A stretch of 64,000 nucleotides of DNA. It comes from WHSW01 sp963851045 (lineage in GTDB: Bacteria; Actinomycetota; Thermoleophilia; Solirubrobacterales; 70-9). The stretch's first letter is position 1. Every line of letters starts with the position of its first letter. Positions 7,980 through 15,816 of this stretch are shown here, piece after piece. The stretch is taken from contig CAWKNC010000001.1 of assembly GCA_963851045.1 (NCBI GenBank), positions 310,001 to 374,000 of the forward strand. The letters run 5' to 3'. The position numbers were made by a program, and so were the translations under genes. The notes under the pieces are model-generated. The model saw only the letters and a list, made by a program, of their open reading frames with translations. It did not search any database and was not told the origin of the DNA.

Positions 7980-8975
7980 GTGAGAGCGCTCGCCCTCAGC
8001 CTCGCGGTCGCCCTGATGCTTACCGGCTGCACCGGCATGGGAGACGGCGAGTCACAACCACGCTCTGACGGAGCGTTGGCCCAGACACTCGCTGACATCG
8101 GCGGCGGTGGCTCACACGGTTCGCTCGGACTCGCCTGGGCCGATCGCCGACTGGTGGAGGCCGCGGGGTACGACGACGGGCTGATCACCGCGGTCCTCCA
8201 GCCGAACGCCGATACGGTGCTCGAGGGAGCGCGGTTTCTGCGTCGCCACTACGAATTCGATCCGCTCACAGCCGAGCGTTTCGTTGCGCTCGGCGGCTCA
8301 TACGCGTTTGGCTTACGCCTCGATGGGGTTGACGGCCGCGGGCTAGCCAGCGAACTCCTCGGGGACGGCGGGACCTCGCGGCTGGCGAATGGCCTGCAGA
8401 TGATCGAGATCGGCGGCTACGCAGTTGTGCCAGACGCGCTGCTTGCCGCGGATGTGAACGGACTTGGCGCCTACGACGCACTCGGAGACGACCTATCCGT
8501 ACTCGCGATCTCCGACCGGGCGCAGGACGCACTACTTGGCCAGGGCGATCGGCTGCTGGATGAGCCGGTCTATGCCGCCGCTGCCCGCTGCCTTGGCGAC
8601 GTGGTGGCCGCTCGCATGATCCCCGACAAGCACTTGCTCGGCACGGAGGTCGGCATCGAGCTCGCCGCGATCGGGATTCGCCACGGGGGCCTCGTCTTGT
8701 GCACACTTGGCGGCAGCGCCGAACGTGCGACCGAGGTTGCGGACAACCTCGAGTCTGCACTCGACCCGACGGCGCGCGATCCGGTGACCCGCGAGCCCCT
8801 TTCAGACCTCGTCGCAAGCGTCTCTGTCCGCCGCGAATACACCTACGGCGTTGAGACCGTCCGAGCCGAACTCGAGCCAACGCCCAGATCCGATCCCGAG
8901 TGGCTTCTCGAGACGATCTCCACCGGCAGCCTCATCGCGATGATCAACGGTCAAAGCGTGAGCCCCCTTCCCTAA
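7980..8975 (+). CDS. Putative lipoprotein, hypothetical
   Basis: A 331-residue protein whose GTG start gives a short lipoprotein signal peptide (VRALALSLAVALMLTGC) with lipobox LTGC and the modified Cys at about residue 17, so it should be anchored on the outer face of the membrane. The mature part is acidic, with segments such as WADRRLVEAAGYDDGLI, DPLTAERFVALGGSYAFGL and LGTEVGIELAAIGI. I do not recognise a family or catalytic motif. Alternating alpha/beta character suggests a compact extracytoplasmic domain. The open frame extends upstream, but the residues there are not signal-like and the promoter boxes lie inside that extension. Confidence 0.75.
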   Translation: MRALALSLAVALMLTGCTGMGDGESQPRSDGALAQTLADIGGGGSHGSLGLAWADRRLVEAAGYDDGLITAVLQPNADTVLEGARFLRRHYEFDPLTAERFVALGGSYAFGLRLDGVDGRGLASELLGDGGTSRLANGLQMIEIGGYAVVPDALLAADVNGLGAYDALGDDLSVLAISDRAQDALLGQGDRLLDEPVYAAAARCLGDVVAARMIPDKHLLGTEVGIELAAIGIRHGGLVLCTLGGSAERATEVADNLESALDPTARDPVTREPLSDLVASVSVRREYTYGVETVRAELEPTPRSDPEWLLETISTGSLIAMINGQSVSPLP

Positions 8976-8995
8976 ACACCACGAAGGAGAACCTC

Positions 8996-9394
8996 ATGAG
9001 AACGAGCATCCAGATCGAAGGCGTCGATTTCGTCCCGATCCCAGTCGACGATTTCGAACGAGCTCTCGAGTTCTACGGCGAGACCCTCGGACTGCCGTGC
9101 ATTGATCGCTACGGGCGCAAGCCTGGCGCCGAGTTTCAGGCCGGCAATCTGACCTTGGCCGTGATGGAGGCCTCGAGCTTCGGGCAAGAGTTCAGACCCA
9201 ACTCGATGCCGATCGCTTTTCGCGTCGACGACGTTGAGGCGGCGAGGACGGCGCTAGAAGCAGCTGGCGTCGAGTTCAAGACCGATGTTTTTGACTCCGG
9301 GGTCTGTCACCAGGCGATCTTCGTTGACCCAGCCGGCAACCCTCTCGACTTGCATCGTCGCTATGCGCCGCCAAAGGAGAAGCCGGGGGTCTGA
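8996..9394 (+). CDS. VOC-family (glyoxalase/bleomycin resistance-like) protein
   Basis: A 132-residue single VOC module made of two beta-alpha-beta-beta-beta units. It runs from GVDFVPIPVDDFERALEFYGETLGLP to the closing block IFVDPAGNPLDLHRRYAPP. The acidic metal-ligand position near LTLAVMEASS and the C-terminal DLH are as in the family. Such proteins include glyoxalases, dioxygenases and antibiotic-binding proteins, and the substrate is unknown. A good Shine-Dalgarno (AAGGAGA at 8983-8989) precedes the ATG at 8996, in contrast to the leaderless genes around it. It starts 20 bases after the lipoprotein stop and converges on the next gene with only 7 bases between. Confidence 0.85.
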   Translation: MRTSIQIEGVDFVPIPVDDFERALEFYGETLGLPCIDRYGRKPGAEFQAGNLTLAVMEASSFGQEFRPNSMPIAFRVDDVEAARTALEAAGVEFKTDVFDSGVCHQAIFVDPAGNPLDLHRRYAPPKEKPGV

Positions 9395-9401
9395 GCGACC
9401 C

Positions 9402-9983
9402 CTATTGCATTGAGTAGCTGAGAATCAGCACTCCTGTGGTGGTCACTGCGTGGTTGAGCAGGCTTAGGGGCCGAGGTGGCGCGAACTCTCGGAACAAACG
9501 CTTGCCGGTGCCCATGAGCAGTGGATGCACGAATAATCGGTACTCGTCAACGAGATTCAACGCTATGAGTTGCTCGACCAGGACACCGCTGCCGAGAACG
9601 ACGATCGTCCCGTTCCCCGTGGACTTGAGAGCCTCGACCGACGGGCCCAGGTCGACGTCGAGTCGCGCGGAGTTCGACCACCCAAACTCAGTGAGGGTGC
9701 GCGACGCCACGAACTTCTGGGTGCTGTTCAGATGCGCGGCCATCGGGTTCGAATCGGGCTGAGTCGGCCAAAACGCGGCCATCTTCTCGTAGGTCTTGCG
9801 GCCGAGCAGATACGCGGAGGTCGCTGCCGACCCCTCGACTCCTGCCCTTGCCTGCACGTCGTCGAAGTACGGGCCGCCCCAGCCGCCATGCTCGAAGTTC
9901 CCGTCGCGATCCTCGTCGGGAGCACCGTAGCTCTGCATGACCCCGTCGAGGGTCACGAATTCAACGACTGCCAGCTTGCGCAT
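9402..9983 (-). CDS. RibD C-terminal domain (DHFR-fold) family protein
   Basis: A 193-residue reductase-fold protein. It opens with KLAVVEFVTLDGVMQSYGAPDED (the typical start of the YyaP/YwjB-like branch), has AYLLGRKTYEKMAAFWP (about 57-73) and KFVASRTL (about 90-97), and the GSGVLVEQLIALNLVDEYRLFVHP block (about 130-153). Members are thought to bind NADPH, but physiological substrates are mostly unknown, and the folate-reductase key residues are not evident. It is unlike the 519-1286 protein in length and N-terminus, so the two are not recent duplicates. ATG at 9983. No clear operon partner. Confidence 0.85.
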   Translation of the reverse strand: MRKLAVVEFVTLDGVMQSYGAPDEDRDGNFEHGGWGGPYFDDVQARAGVEGSAATSAYLLGRKTYEKMAAFWPTQPDSNPMAAHLNSTQKFVASRTLTEFGWSNSARLDVDLGPSVEALKSTGNGTIVVLGSGVLVEQLIALNLVDEYRLFVHPLLMGTGKRLFREFAPPRPLSLLNHAVTTTGVLILSYSMQ

Positions 9984-10022
9984 GATCGGTAGTGAGACCG
10001 CAAGAGCAAGGCAAAGTCATCG

Positions 10023-10382
10023 CTAGAGCTCCACCTCGTCAGCCGTGCGCGGCCCGCCCGCGCTGCCTGTGTTTGGCGTGCCTGCCGGCTCGATCAAAAG
10101 GACACTCGCTTCTTTGTCGGCGCGCGGGCAATGCTCGACTCCTCGAGGTACGACGAACATTTCCCCGGCTGCCAGCTCGATGTTGCGGTCGCGAAGCTGA
10201 ATCGTCAACTCCCCACTGAGGACTAAGAAGAAGTCGTCCGTATCCGGGTGGCTGTGCCAGACGAACTCGCCCGAAGCCTTGACGACTTCGAGCTTGTAGT
10301 CGTTGAGTCGGCCAACGATCTTCGGACTGAAGTACCCGTCGATGCGGGCCAGGCTCTCGGCGAGATTGACCTTGTCGTCCAT
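10023..10382 (-). CDS. Cupin-domain protein
   Basis: A 119-residue single-domain cupin. Motif 1 is FVWHSHPDTDDFFLVLSGEL (about 40-59), with the metal-binding His pair and the Asp/Glu positions. Motif 2 is GEMFVVPRGVEHCPRA (about 73-88), with the final His. The fold suggests a small metal-dependent or sensory protein; the ligand cannot be told. The ATG at 10382 follows a good ribosome-binding site (AGAGGAG on the minus strand), which sets the start. The frame extends upstream, but that part is Pro/Arg-rich and overlaps the isochorismatase gene. The isochorismatase stop lies 38 bases upstream on the same strand. Confidence 0.85.
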   Translation of the reverse strand: MDDKVNLAESLARIDGYFSPKIVGRLNDYKLEVVKASGEFVWHSHPDTDDFFLVLSGELTIQLRDRNIELAAGEMFVVPRGVEHCPRADKEASVLLIEPAGTPNTGSAGGPRTADEVEL

Positions 10383-10419
10383 GTTCTTCTCCTCTGTCGC
10401 AGTCGTCGGCCTAGCACTC

Positions 10420-10995
10420 TCACGGGCTGGTGCTCGACCGCGACTTTTGAAGGCGAGCGAGCGCATCCTCCGTCTCCAGCACCTCGGCAAACTCGTTGTG
10501 GAGGCTGGCGAGGGAGACTCGATGGACCACCTCCGCTGCGATGGTCTCGCCGGACGGCGCCTGGCGATCGAACGTGGCCATCGCGTCGGCGAGCACCCAA
10601 GTGTCGAACCCGAGATTCGCGGACATGCGCGCGGTGGTGGAGCAGCAGTGATCGGTTGTGAGGCCGGCAAATGCCACCGCTTCGATGCCCCGCTCGCGCA
10701 GTCGGTCCTCTAGCTCTGTCCCAATGAACGCGCTGTTGACGTACTTGGTGAAGACCGCCTCGCCGTCGCGCGGCAACGCCTCCGCTTTGAAGTCGAATCC
10801 CCGCGTTCCCGGAATGAACAGCCCATCCCGCCCCCGGCTCGCGTGGCGAATGTGAAGGACGGGGGCTCCGTTACGGCGCCACCCAGCCAGTGCCTGCGTG
10901 ATGTTCCGCTCACATGCGCGGTTGTTGCGCTGGCCCCAGGCTGGGTCGTCGAAAGCCCGTTGGGCATCGATGACGATAAGGGCCGGGCTGCTCAC
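10420..10995 (-). CDS. Isochorismatase-family cysteine hydrolase
   Basis: A 191-residue isochorismatase-fold protein. The catalytic triad is visible as Asp10 (VIDAQRAF), Lys84 (VFTKYVNSAF) and Cys117 (TDHCCSTTARM). The cis-peptide region AFAGLTTDH precedes the cysteine. The family includes nicotinamidases, N-carbamoylsarcosine hydrolases and isochorismatases. This sequence resembles the general cysteine hydrolase group (the HIRHASRGRDGLFIPGT loop), so the substrate stays open. A TTG at 10998 directly precedes the GTG at 10995; I use the GTG. The gene is divergent from the CGNR regulator at 11055, with two inverted repeats between. Confidence 0.85.
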   Translation of the reverse strand: MSSPALIVIDAQRAFDDPAWGQRNNRACERNITQALAGWRRNGAPVLHIRHASRGRDGLFIPGTRGFDFKAEALPRDGEAVFTKYVNSAFIGTELEDRLRERGIEAVAFAGLTTDHCCSTTARMSANLGFDTWVLADAMATFDRQAPSGETIAAEVVHRVSLASLHNEFAEVLETEDALARLQKSRSSTSP

Positions 10996-11011
10996 CAAAA
11001 GATCCTGATCT

Positions 11012-11047
11012 AACGTCCGTGATGACGTTGCAGCTACCTTACAGGTA
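11012..11047. promoter_or_regulatory. Inverted repeats in the divergent isochorismatase/CGNR-regulator promoter region
   Basis: Two dyads lie in the 59-base gap. AACGTC (11012-11017) and GACGTT (11024-11029) form a 6-bp inverted repeat with a 6-base spacer. TACCT (11035-11039) and AGGTA (11043-11047) form a 5-bp repeat with a 3-base spacer. They lie between divergent starts where an operator would be expected. The adjacent CGNR regulator is the obvious candidate binder, by inference. Confidence 0.45.
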
Positions 11048-11054
11048 AAGCCGT

Positions 11055-11666
11055 ATGACCGGTGAGAACACAGCAGAGCCTCAGCCAGGCGGTCGCGAGC
11101 CCGCGCCGGGCGGTCTGGCGTTGGTTCAGGCCTTCGTCAACACGGCTTGGGACCTCGCGGACGAGCGCAAAGGCGAGGCTCTCGCGAGCCCCGACGCGCT
11201 GCGGGAATGGCTGCGGGCGCGGGCGCTCCTCAGGGGGTCGGCCCGCCTTGACAATCACGATCTCAAGCGCGCCTTAGCGGTCCGGGAAGGGTTGCGCGCG
11301 CTCGCGTTTGCCAACAATGAGCAACAGCTGGATGAGGATGCGATCGACGCCATGCAACGGGCGTCGCGGGACGCGACGACCCATATTCGCATCGAGCCCG
11401 AGGGGCCTCGGTTCGTCGGCGGTGGCGAATCAGTTCTCGACGCCGCGATCGGCGAGATCTCTGCGATCACTGCTCGGGCGATGATCGATGGCACCTGGGG
11501 ACGACTCAAGGCCTGCCCCGGGCGGCATTGCGGCTGGGCCTTTTACGACCATTCGCGCAATCAGAGCGCTCGATGGTGCTCGATGAAGGTGTGCGGGGAT
11601 CGGCAGAAAGCCCGCGCCTATTACCGACGAAAGGTTGGGCACACGCCTTTGGGCTCGCTTCATTAG
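11055..11666 (+). CDS. CGNR zinc-finger / ABATE-domain transcriptional regulator
   Basis: A 203-residue protein. The N-terminal ABATE-like stress-response domain (about 15-150) contains FVNTAWDL and SARLDNHDLKRALAVREGLRAL. The C-terminal CGNR zinc finger (about 155-196) has two Cys pairs spaced C-x4-C (CPGRHC and CSMKVC) and the conserved RNQSARWCSMKVCGDR run. The finger binds DNA and the N-terminal domain is thought to sense a ligand or stress. It is divergently transcribed from the isochorismatase and lies 30 bases before the EamA transporter, so it may control one or both. Confidence 0.88.
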   Translation: MTGENTAEPQPGGREPAPGGLALVQAFVNTAWDLADERKGEALASPDALREWLRARALLRGSARLDNHDLKRALAVREGLRALAFANNEQQLDEDAIDAMQRASRDATTHIRIEPEGPRFVGGGESVLDAAIGEISAITARAMIDGTWGRLKACPGRHCGWAFYDHSRNQSARWCSMKVCGDRQKARAYYRRKVGHTPLGSLH

Positions 11667-11696
11667 GTGCACTGATCCGACGCCGGGCACTTCTAA

Positions 11697-12680
11697 TTGC
11701 CGCGGCGAGGTGCACCTGCGAGCTTCCCCGACATCAACCAGGTCACCTCGAGCGGATCAGGGTTTACTCCATTCGACTGGGTGCTCTTGGCTGGCGCAGC
11801 CCTCGGATGGGGAGCCTCGTTCCTCTTCATTGAGATCGGCCTTGAGCACTTCAGCCCGGGGGCGATCGCATTCCTGCGGGTGTTGTTCGGCGCCTCGACG
11901 CTGGCGCTCTTTCCTGCCGCGCGACGCAAGGTCGAGTCGAGGGACCTGCGGCCGATCGCCTTGCTCGGAGCGACCTGGATGGTCGCTCCATTCCTGCTCT
12001 TCCCCGTCGCTCAGCGGTCGATCGACTCTTCGCTCGCCGGCATGATCAACGCTTCTGCCCCGCTGTTTACGGCGGCGATCGCTGCCGTCGTGGTCCGATC
12101 GCTTCCGACCCGTATGCAGGCGGTAGGACTGGTCATCGGTCTGGTCGGCGTGGTTGCGATCAGCGTGCCGTCGGTTGAGGGAGCCTCGGGCGCAGGCGGC
12201 GTGGCCCTGGTGACGCTCGCGACGTTTCTCTACGGCTGTGCCATCAACCTCACATCCCCGCTACAGCGTCGCAACGGAGCGCTGCCGGTTATCTGGCGGG
12301 CGCAGCTCGCCGCACTGGTGCTCCTCATGCCCGTTGGAGCACTCGGGATCGCTAACTCAGAGTTCGCGTGGTCGAGCCTCGTCGCAGTAGTCGCCCTCGG
12401 CTCAATCGGCACCGGCGCTGCCTTCGTCTGCTTCATCACCCTAGCCGGGCGCGTCGGGCCGACCCAGAGTTCGATGGCCGCGTACTTCCTGCCGGTTGTC
12501 GCTGTTCTCCTCGGGGCGGTGTTTCTCAACGAGTCGATCCACCCCGAAGCGCTCCTCGGAACCGCGTTGGTGCTCGCTGGCGCATACCTTGCGAGCCGCG
12601 CGACGCGAACGCATCGTTGCCAGGGCCCAGAACCGGGCTTGTCGCCCTCTCCACACGCCGCAGCCCAGGAATCTCCCTGA
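11697..12680 (+). CDS. EamA-family (DMT superfamily) transporter
   Basis: A 327-residue inner-membrane protein with about ten TM helices in two EamA repeats. Repeat 1 runs roughly 27-160 and opens with WVLLAGAALGWGASFLFIEIGL. Repeat 2 runs roughly 168-305 and includes LGSIGTGAAFVCFITLAGRVGPTQSS and a final LLGTALVLAGAYLA. DMT transporters of this kind usually export metabolites or amino acids; the substrate is unknown. The start assigned is a TTG at 11697, but the hydrophobic part only begins at about residue 27, so a later start is possible. A hydrophilic Arg/Pro tail of about 30 residues follows the last helix. Confidence 0.85.
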   Translation: MPRRGAPASFPDINQVTSSGSGFTPFDWVLLAGAALGWGASFLFIEIGLEHFSPGAIAFLRVLFGASTLALFPAARRKVESRDLRPIALLGATWMVAPFLLFPVAQRSIDSSLAGMINASAPLFTAAIAAVVVRSLPTRMQAVGLVIGLVGVVAISVPSVEGASGAGGVALVTLATFLYGCAINLTSPLQRRNGALPVIWRAQLAALVLLMPVGALGIANSEFAWSSLVAVVALGSIGTGAAFVCFITLAGRVGPTQSSMAAYFLPVVAVLLGAVFLNESIHPEALLGTALVLAGAYLASRATRTHRCQGPEPGLSPSPHAAAQESP

Positions 12681-12831
12681 CGCTGGTCAGGCGATTCGGC
12701 TGGCGGGGCCGTGGCTGGCGCCCTACCTGCGCTTGCGCTCGTAGCTCTTGGCGTCGTAGCCCGAACGTCGCTGAGGGCCTCCTATAGGACTAACTCCGCG
12801 ACGTTCGAGAGATGGGGCTGGACTTGTGGAG

Positions 12832-12904
12832 TGGGCCGTGCAGGGATCGAACCTGCGACCTTGAGATTAAGAGTCTCCTGCTCTACCAGCTGAGCTAACG
12901 GCCC
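12832..12904 (-). tRNA. tRNA-Lys (CTT)
   Basis: On the minus strand this gives a 73-base cloverleaf: acceptor arms GGGCCGT/ACGGCCC, a D-arm with TAGCTCAGCTGGTAGAGCA, anticodon loop CTCTTAA giving anticodon CTT (Lys), and a T-arm with GGTTCGATCC. CCA is not encoded. It lies 22 bases downstream of the TPR protein stop on the same strand. Confidence 0.95.
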
Positions 12905-12926
12905 GGGGGCGGAATGCTAGCGGCGC

Positions 12927-13727
12927 CTACGGGGTCGGCGTGACCGGTGTGGCGCCTGTCGGGGCGCCGCCCAAAGAGCCGAATGGGTTGTCGAGCGGAG
13001 TTGTGGGAGCGCCGGCCTCGCCGCCTCCCTGCTCCTGCGCCTCCTGTGCCTCTGCGAGCTGCTCCTGGTAGGCGATCGCCTGCTTACGCAGCTGGTCGAG
13101 CGCCTTCTTGAGCTGCTTGGCCTGGGTGGAATCCGAGGCGGCCTCGACGGCGAGCTCGGCGGCCTTGTCGCCAGCGTCGAGCTTGTCGGCCGCGTAGAGA
13201 TAGAGGACGAGGGAGTAGTAGGCCGTTGCGCTCTTCTGGGCGTCGGCGACGATCTGCTGGGCCTGCGCGGCGTTCTCCGCGTCGCCAAGAACCACGAAGA
13301 CCTGAACGACCCGCGAGGCGGCATCGACGTTGACCTTGTCCGGATTCGTCTGGAGGTAGTCCGCCCACGCCTGGGCACCCTTCTCGAGATCGGCGCGTGC
13401 CTCCTCTGATACCGATTGCTGCCCGGTCTGCTCGTCGACGGTGATCCCGCTCGAAGCCGACTGGTAGTAGGCGGAAATCAGCGCCGCGTAGGCGTCGCCG
13501 TTTTCGGGATTGGTCTGGATGTCGTCCTCGGCGTCGGAGATCTGCTGCTCGAACTGCGGATCGTCGCTGTTCGAGCCACCGCCGATGCCGAGCGCGTCGA
13601 AGATGCCGCCGGAGACCTCGCTGCCAATGCCAAAGCCGACAAACGAGATAAAGAAGATGAACGCGAGGAAGCCGAAGACGATCTGGACGACGCGCCGGCG
13701 CTTTCCGCTCTTGAGGTCAAAGATCAT
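12927..13727 (-). CDS. Membrane-anchored TPR-type protein
   Basis: A 266-residue protein. A short basic N-terminus (DLKSGKRRRVVQ) is followed by one TM helix (VFGFLAFIFFISFVGFGIG, about 17-35), an acidic linker, and an alpha-helical region of tetratricopeptide character (DAYAALISAYYQSAS, ARADLEKGAQAWADYLQTNP, AASRVVQVFVVLGDAENAAQAQQI). The C-terminus is Gln/Glu-rich then Gly/Pro/Thr-rich. The topology puts the TPR region outside the cytoplasm. It probably acts as a protein-interaction adaptor, but I cannot name a partner. Its ATG overlaps the tatC stop by 4 bases, so it is translationally coupled to the Tat genes. Confidence 0.75.
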   Translation of the reverse strand: MIFDLKSGKRRRVVQIVFGFLAFIFFISFVGFGIGSEVSGGIFDALGIGGGSNSDDPQFEQQISDAEDDIQTNPENGDAYAALISAYYQSASSGITVDEQTGQQSVSEEARADLEKGAQAWADYLQTNPDKVNVDAASRVVQVFVVLGDAENAAQAQQIVADAQKSATAYYSLVLYLYAADKLDAGDKAAELAVEAASDSTQAKQLKKALDQLRKQAIAYQEQLAEAQEAQEQGGGEAGAPTTPLDNPFGSLGGAPTGATPVTPTP

Positions 13728-14539
13728 CGAGACGAAAGCCTAGATGAGTCAACTTCGTCCTCGTCGGTGTCGTCCTCGTCGGCGTCCTCCTCATCAGCAC
13801 CGAACCTGTCTCCAGGTTTGCCCAGCCAGCGCGCGAGGAGCAGCGAGGCCTCGAAGAGCAGATACAACGGCGCCATCGAGATCAGCATCGTGATCGGGTC
13901 GGTTCCCGGCAGGAGCATCGCCACCACCGCGATGATCAGAACCGCGTAGCGGCGGTTCTTCGCCAGCTGCTGCGGTGTCACGATCCCCAGCCGAGTGACA
14001 GCAAGCACGCCAATCGGGATCTGGAACAAAAAGCCGACGCCAATCAGCGTCGTGATGAAGAACCCGTAGTACTCGCTACCTCGGATCTGGACGTTGAACT
14101 GGTCGACGTTGAAACCGAGAAGGAACTGCAACGCCGGGGGCATGACGACGAAGTAGGCGAAGACGACGCCGGCAATGAACAAGACCGGCACCGCCAGCAG
14201 CATCGGCAGCAGCACCTTCTTCTCGGTGGGGCTGAACGCCGGGAGGACGAAGGCATAGACCTGGTAGAGCAAGAACGGCAGTGCGATCAGGATGCCGCCG
14301 TAGAAGGCCAGCTTGATCGTGGTGAAGAACGGTTCGGTCGGGCTGAACGTGAGCGGCTCGAGGTCCCGCGGCAGCGGCTCGTTGGCGATATCCAGCAGCG
14401 CGTGGTTCTGCCAGAAGCAGAAGACGATCGCGAGCAGCAAGAAGACGCCCGAGACGATGATCCGGTTGCGAAGCTCGTCGAGATGCTCGACCAGCGTCAG
14501 CCGGTCGTCAAAGTTCGCTCGCTTGGCACGCGGCGCCAC
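13724..14539 (-). CDS. tatC: Twin-arginine translocase subunit TatC
   Basis: A 271-residue protein with six TM segments. The N-terminal signature LTLVEHLDELRNRIIVSG (about 15-32), including the Glu that contacts twin-arginine signal peptides, is followed by EPFFTTIKLAFYGGILIALPFLLYQ (about 69-93) with the FxxxxK motif. Later blocks include FAYFVVMPPALQFLL and PDPITM-like LLPGTDPITMLISMAPLYLLFE. TatC is the receptor core of the Tat exporter for folded proteins. The C-terminus is a very acidic Asp/Glu tail (about 245-262), unusual but plausible. It starts at GTG 30 bases after tatA. The Rieske protein encoded at 19169-19819 carries an RR motif and is a likely client. Confidence 0.95.
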   Translation of the reverse strand: MAPRAKRANFDDRLTLVEHLDELRNRIIVSGVFLLLAIVFCFWQNHALLDIANEPLPRDLEPLTFSPTEPFFTTIKLAFYGGILIALPFLLYQVYAFVLPAFSPTEKKVLLPMLLAVPVLFIAGVVFAYFVVMPPALQFLLGFNVDQFNVQIRGSEYYGFFITTLIGVGFLFQIPIGVLAVTRLGIVTPQQLAKNRRYAVLIIAVVAMLLPGTDPITMLISMAPLYLLFEASLLLARWLGKPGDRFGADEEDADEDDTDEDEVDSSRLSSR

Positions 14540-14569
14540 GGGCTTGCGCGAAATCCTGGAGCCGCTCGC

Positions 14570-14818
14570 CTAGGAGCGGTTGTCCGCGACGACTTCGGCC
14601 TCGACGGGCTCGCCATCGTCGTCGACAGGCTGCGGCTGCGAGGTGGCAACCTCGAGCTCAGCCTGGTCGTCGTCGTCGTTGTCGCCGGAGATCGAGTCCT
14701 TGAACTCGCGCATGCCCTTACCGAGCGACTTGCCGAGGTCCGGCAGGCGCTTGGGGCCGAAGATCACGAGCGCGATGATCAAAACGATCGCCAGCTCGAG
14801 TGGTCCGATATTTGGCAT
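14570..14818 (-). CDS. tatA: Twin-arginine translocase subunit TatA
   Basis: An 82-residue protein: N-terminal TM helix ELAIVLIIALVIFGPKRLPDLGKSLGKGMREF with the FGPKRLP hinge of TatA, an amphipathic helix, then an acidic tail (SGDNDDDDQAELEVATSQ). TatA oligomerises to form the translocation pore once TatC has bound a substrate. It lies between dcd (11 bases upstream) and tatC on the minus strand. No TatB gene is seen, so a TatA-TatC system may operate unless TatB lies elsewhere. Confidence 0.93.
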   Translation of the reverse strand: MPNIGPLELAIVLIIALVIFGPKRLPDLGKSLGKGMREFKDSISGDNDDDDQAELEVATSQPQPVDDDGEPVEAEVVADNRS

Positions 14819-14829
14819 CGCCTGGAATG

Positions 14830-15402
14830 CTACTCCGAGCGATCAAAGTTGAGGTAAAAGCGCGAGGGCGTTGGCTCGGCCTGACCCTGGTATTTCGAGC
14901 CGGCCTCGGTTGAACCGTAGGGTCGCTCGACCTCGGCGTCCATCCTCATGAACGAGATCTGACCGATCGGCATCCCGTGGTAGATCGTGATCGGCAGGTT
15001 CGCCACGTTGGAGAGCTCCAGCGTGAGGTTGCCCTCGAACCCCGCGTCGACGAAGCCGGCTGTGCTGTGGATCAGCAGGCCTAGGCGCCCGAGACTCGAC
15101 TTGCCCTCAAGGCGCCCGACGATGTCGTTTGGAAGCTTGACGCGCTCAAGGGTCTGGCCGAGGACGAACTCGCCGGGGTGGAGGATGAACGGCACGTCGC
15201 CGTCAACCTCAACCAGCTCGGTCAGCTCCTCCATCGGCTGGCGCACGTCGATGTACGGGTAGCGCGCGTTGTGGAAGACGCGGAACTTGCCGTCGGCGCG
15301 CATATCCACGCTGGAAGGCTGAATCAGCGACTCGTCGTAGGGGTCGAACTTGATCCGTCCCGCCTCGACCTCGGCGCGAATGGTCCGGTCGGAGAGCACC
15401 AT
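14830..15402 (-). CDS. dcd: dCTP deaminase, dUMP-forming type
   Basis: A 190-residue trimeric dUTPase-fold enzyme. Motifs are VLSDRTIRAEV at the N-terminus, RLEGKSSLGRLGLLIHSTAGFVD (about 109-131) holding the substrate-binding Ser/Arg residues, and GFEGNLTLELSNVANLPI with the catalytic Glu. The C-terminus ends SKYQGQAEPTPSRFYLNF, which closes over the active site. The HSTAGF form and C-terminal tail match the bifunctional actinobacterial deaminase/dUTPase, so dCTP to dUMP is likely, supplying dTMP synthesis. It is the first gene of dcd-tatA-tatC-TPR and has a leaderless-type -10 upstream. It is divergent from the zinc-ribbon gene by 66 bases. Confidence 0.93.
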   Translation of the reverse strand: MVLSDRTIRAEVEAGRIKFDPYDESLIQPSSVDMRADGKFRVFHNARYPYIDVRQPMEELTELVEVDGDVPFILHPGEFVLGQTLERVKLPNDIVGRLEGKSSLGRLGLLIHSTAGFVDAGFEGNLTLELSNVANLPITIYHGMPIGQISFMRMDAEVERPYGSTEAGSKYQGQAEPTPSRFYLNFDRSE

Positions 15403-15411
15403 CGGGCGGCC

Positions 15412-15417
15412 AGTCTA
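15412..15417 (-). promoter_or_regulatory. TAGACT -10 box of dcd (leaderless-type)
   Basis: On the minus strand TAGACT ends 9 bases before the ATG. Transcription seven bases after the box would begin about three bases before the start codon. No Shine-Dalgarno is present. I do not see a consensus -35 box. Confidence 0.4.
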
Positions 15418-15468
15418 TTCGTGCCGAAACTAAAGGAACCCGGCGGGCAGCCCGATAAGGCCTGCGAG

Positions 15469-15816
15469 ATGGCAGAACGCCAGACCACAGACACCAACCG
15501 ACCGGAGCTTTCAGGTCACCAGATTGCTGCCCTGCACGTCTGCCCGGTGTGCGATTCAAGGCTCGTCTACCCGGTTGACTGGGCGCCCGCCGAGCAGCAG
15601 CGCTGGCAGGTTGACCTGCGCTGCCCCGACTGCGAGTGGACCGGTGGCGGCAGCTACGCCCAGGAGATCGTCGACGCGTTCGACGAAGAGCTCGATCGCG
15701 GCACCGAGCAGCTGCTCGGCGACCTGACCACGCTCACGCGGACCAACATGGAGGAGGAAGTCGACCGCTTCATCTCCGCCCTGCAGGTCGGCTGGATCCT
15801 CCCCGAAGACTTCTAG
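15469..15816 (+). CDS. Small zinc-ribbon protein, function unknown
   Basis: A 115-residue soluble protein. CPVC (about 25-28) and CPDC (about 50-53) form a four-Cys zinc-ribbon knuckle pair. The second half is helical and acidic (YAQEIVDAFDEELDRGTEQLLGDL, MEEEVDRFISALQVGWILPEDF). This two-part architecture is found in actinobacterial hypotheticals, and no role is known to me. I chose the ATG at 15469 because it starts at the compact domain. Its TAG (15814-15816) overlaps the TAG of the convergent polyprenyl synthase gene within a CTAG. Confidence 0.8.
   Translation: MAERQTTDTNRPELSGHQIAALHVCPVCDSRLVYPVDWAPAEQQRWQVDLRCPDCEWTGGGSYAQEIVDAFDEELDRGTEQLLGDLTTLTRTNMEEEVDRFISALQVGWILPEDF

Noticed and set aside
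8976..12680. A horizontally acquired island
   Set aside because: The genes are accessory in type, but I see no integrase, tRNA-flanking repeats, IS or clear base-composition break.
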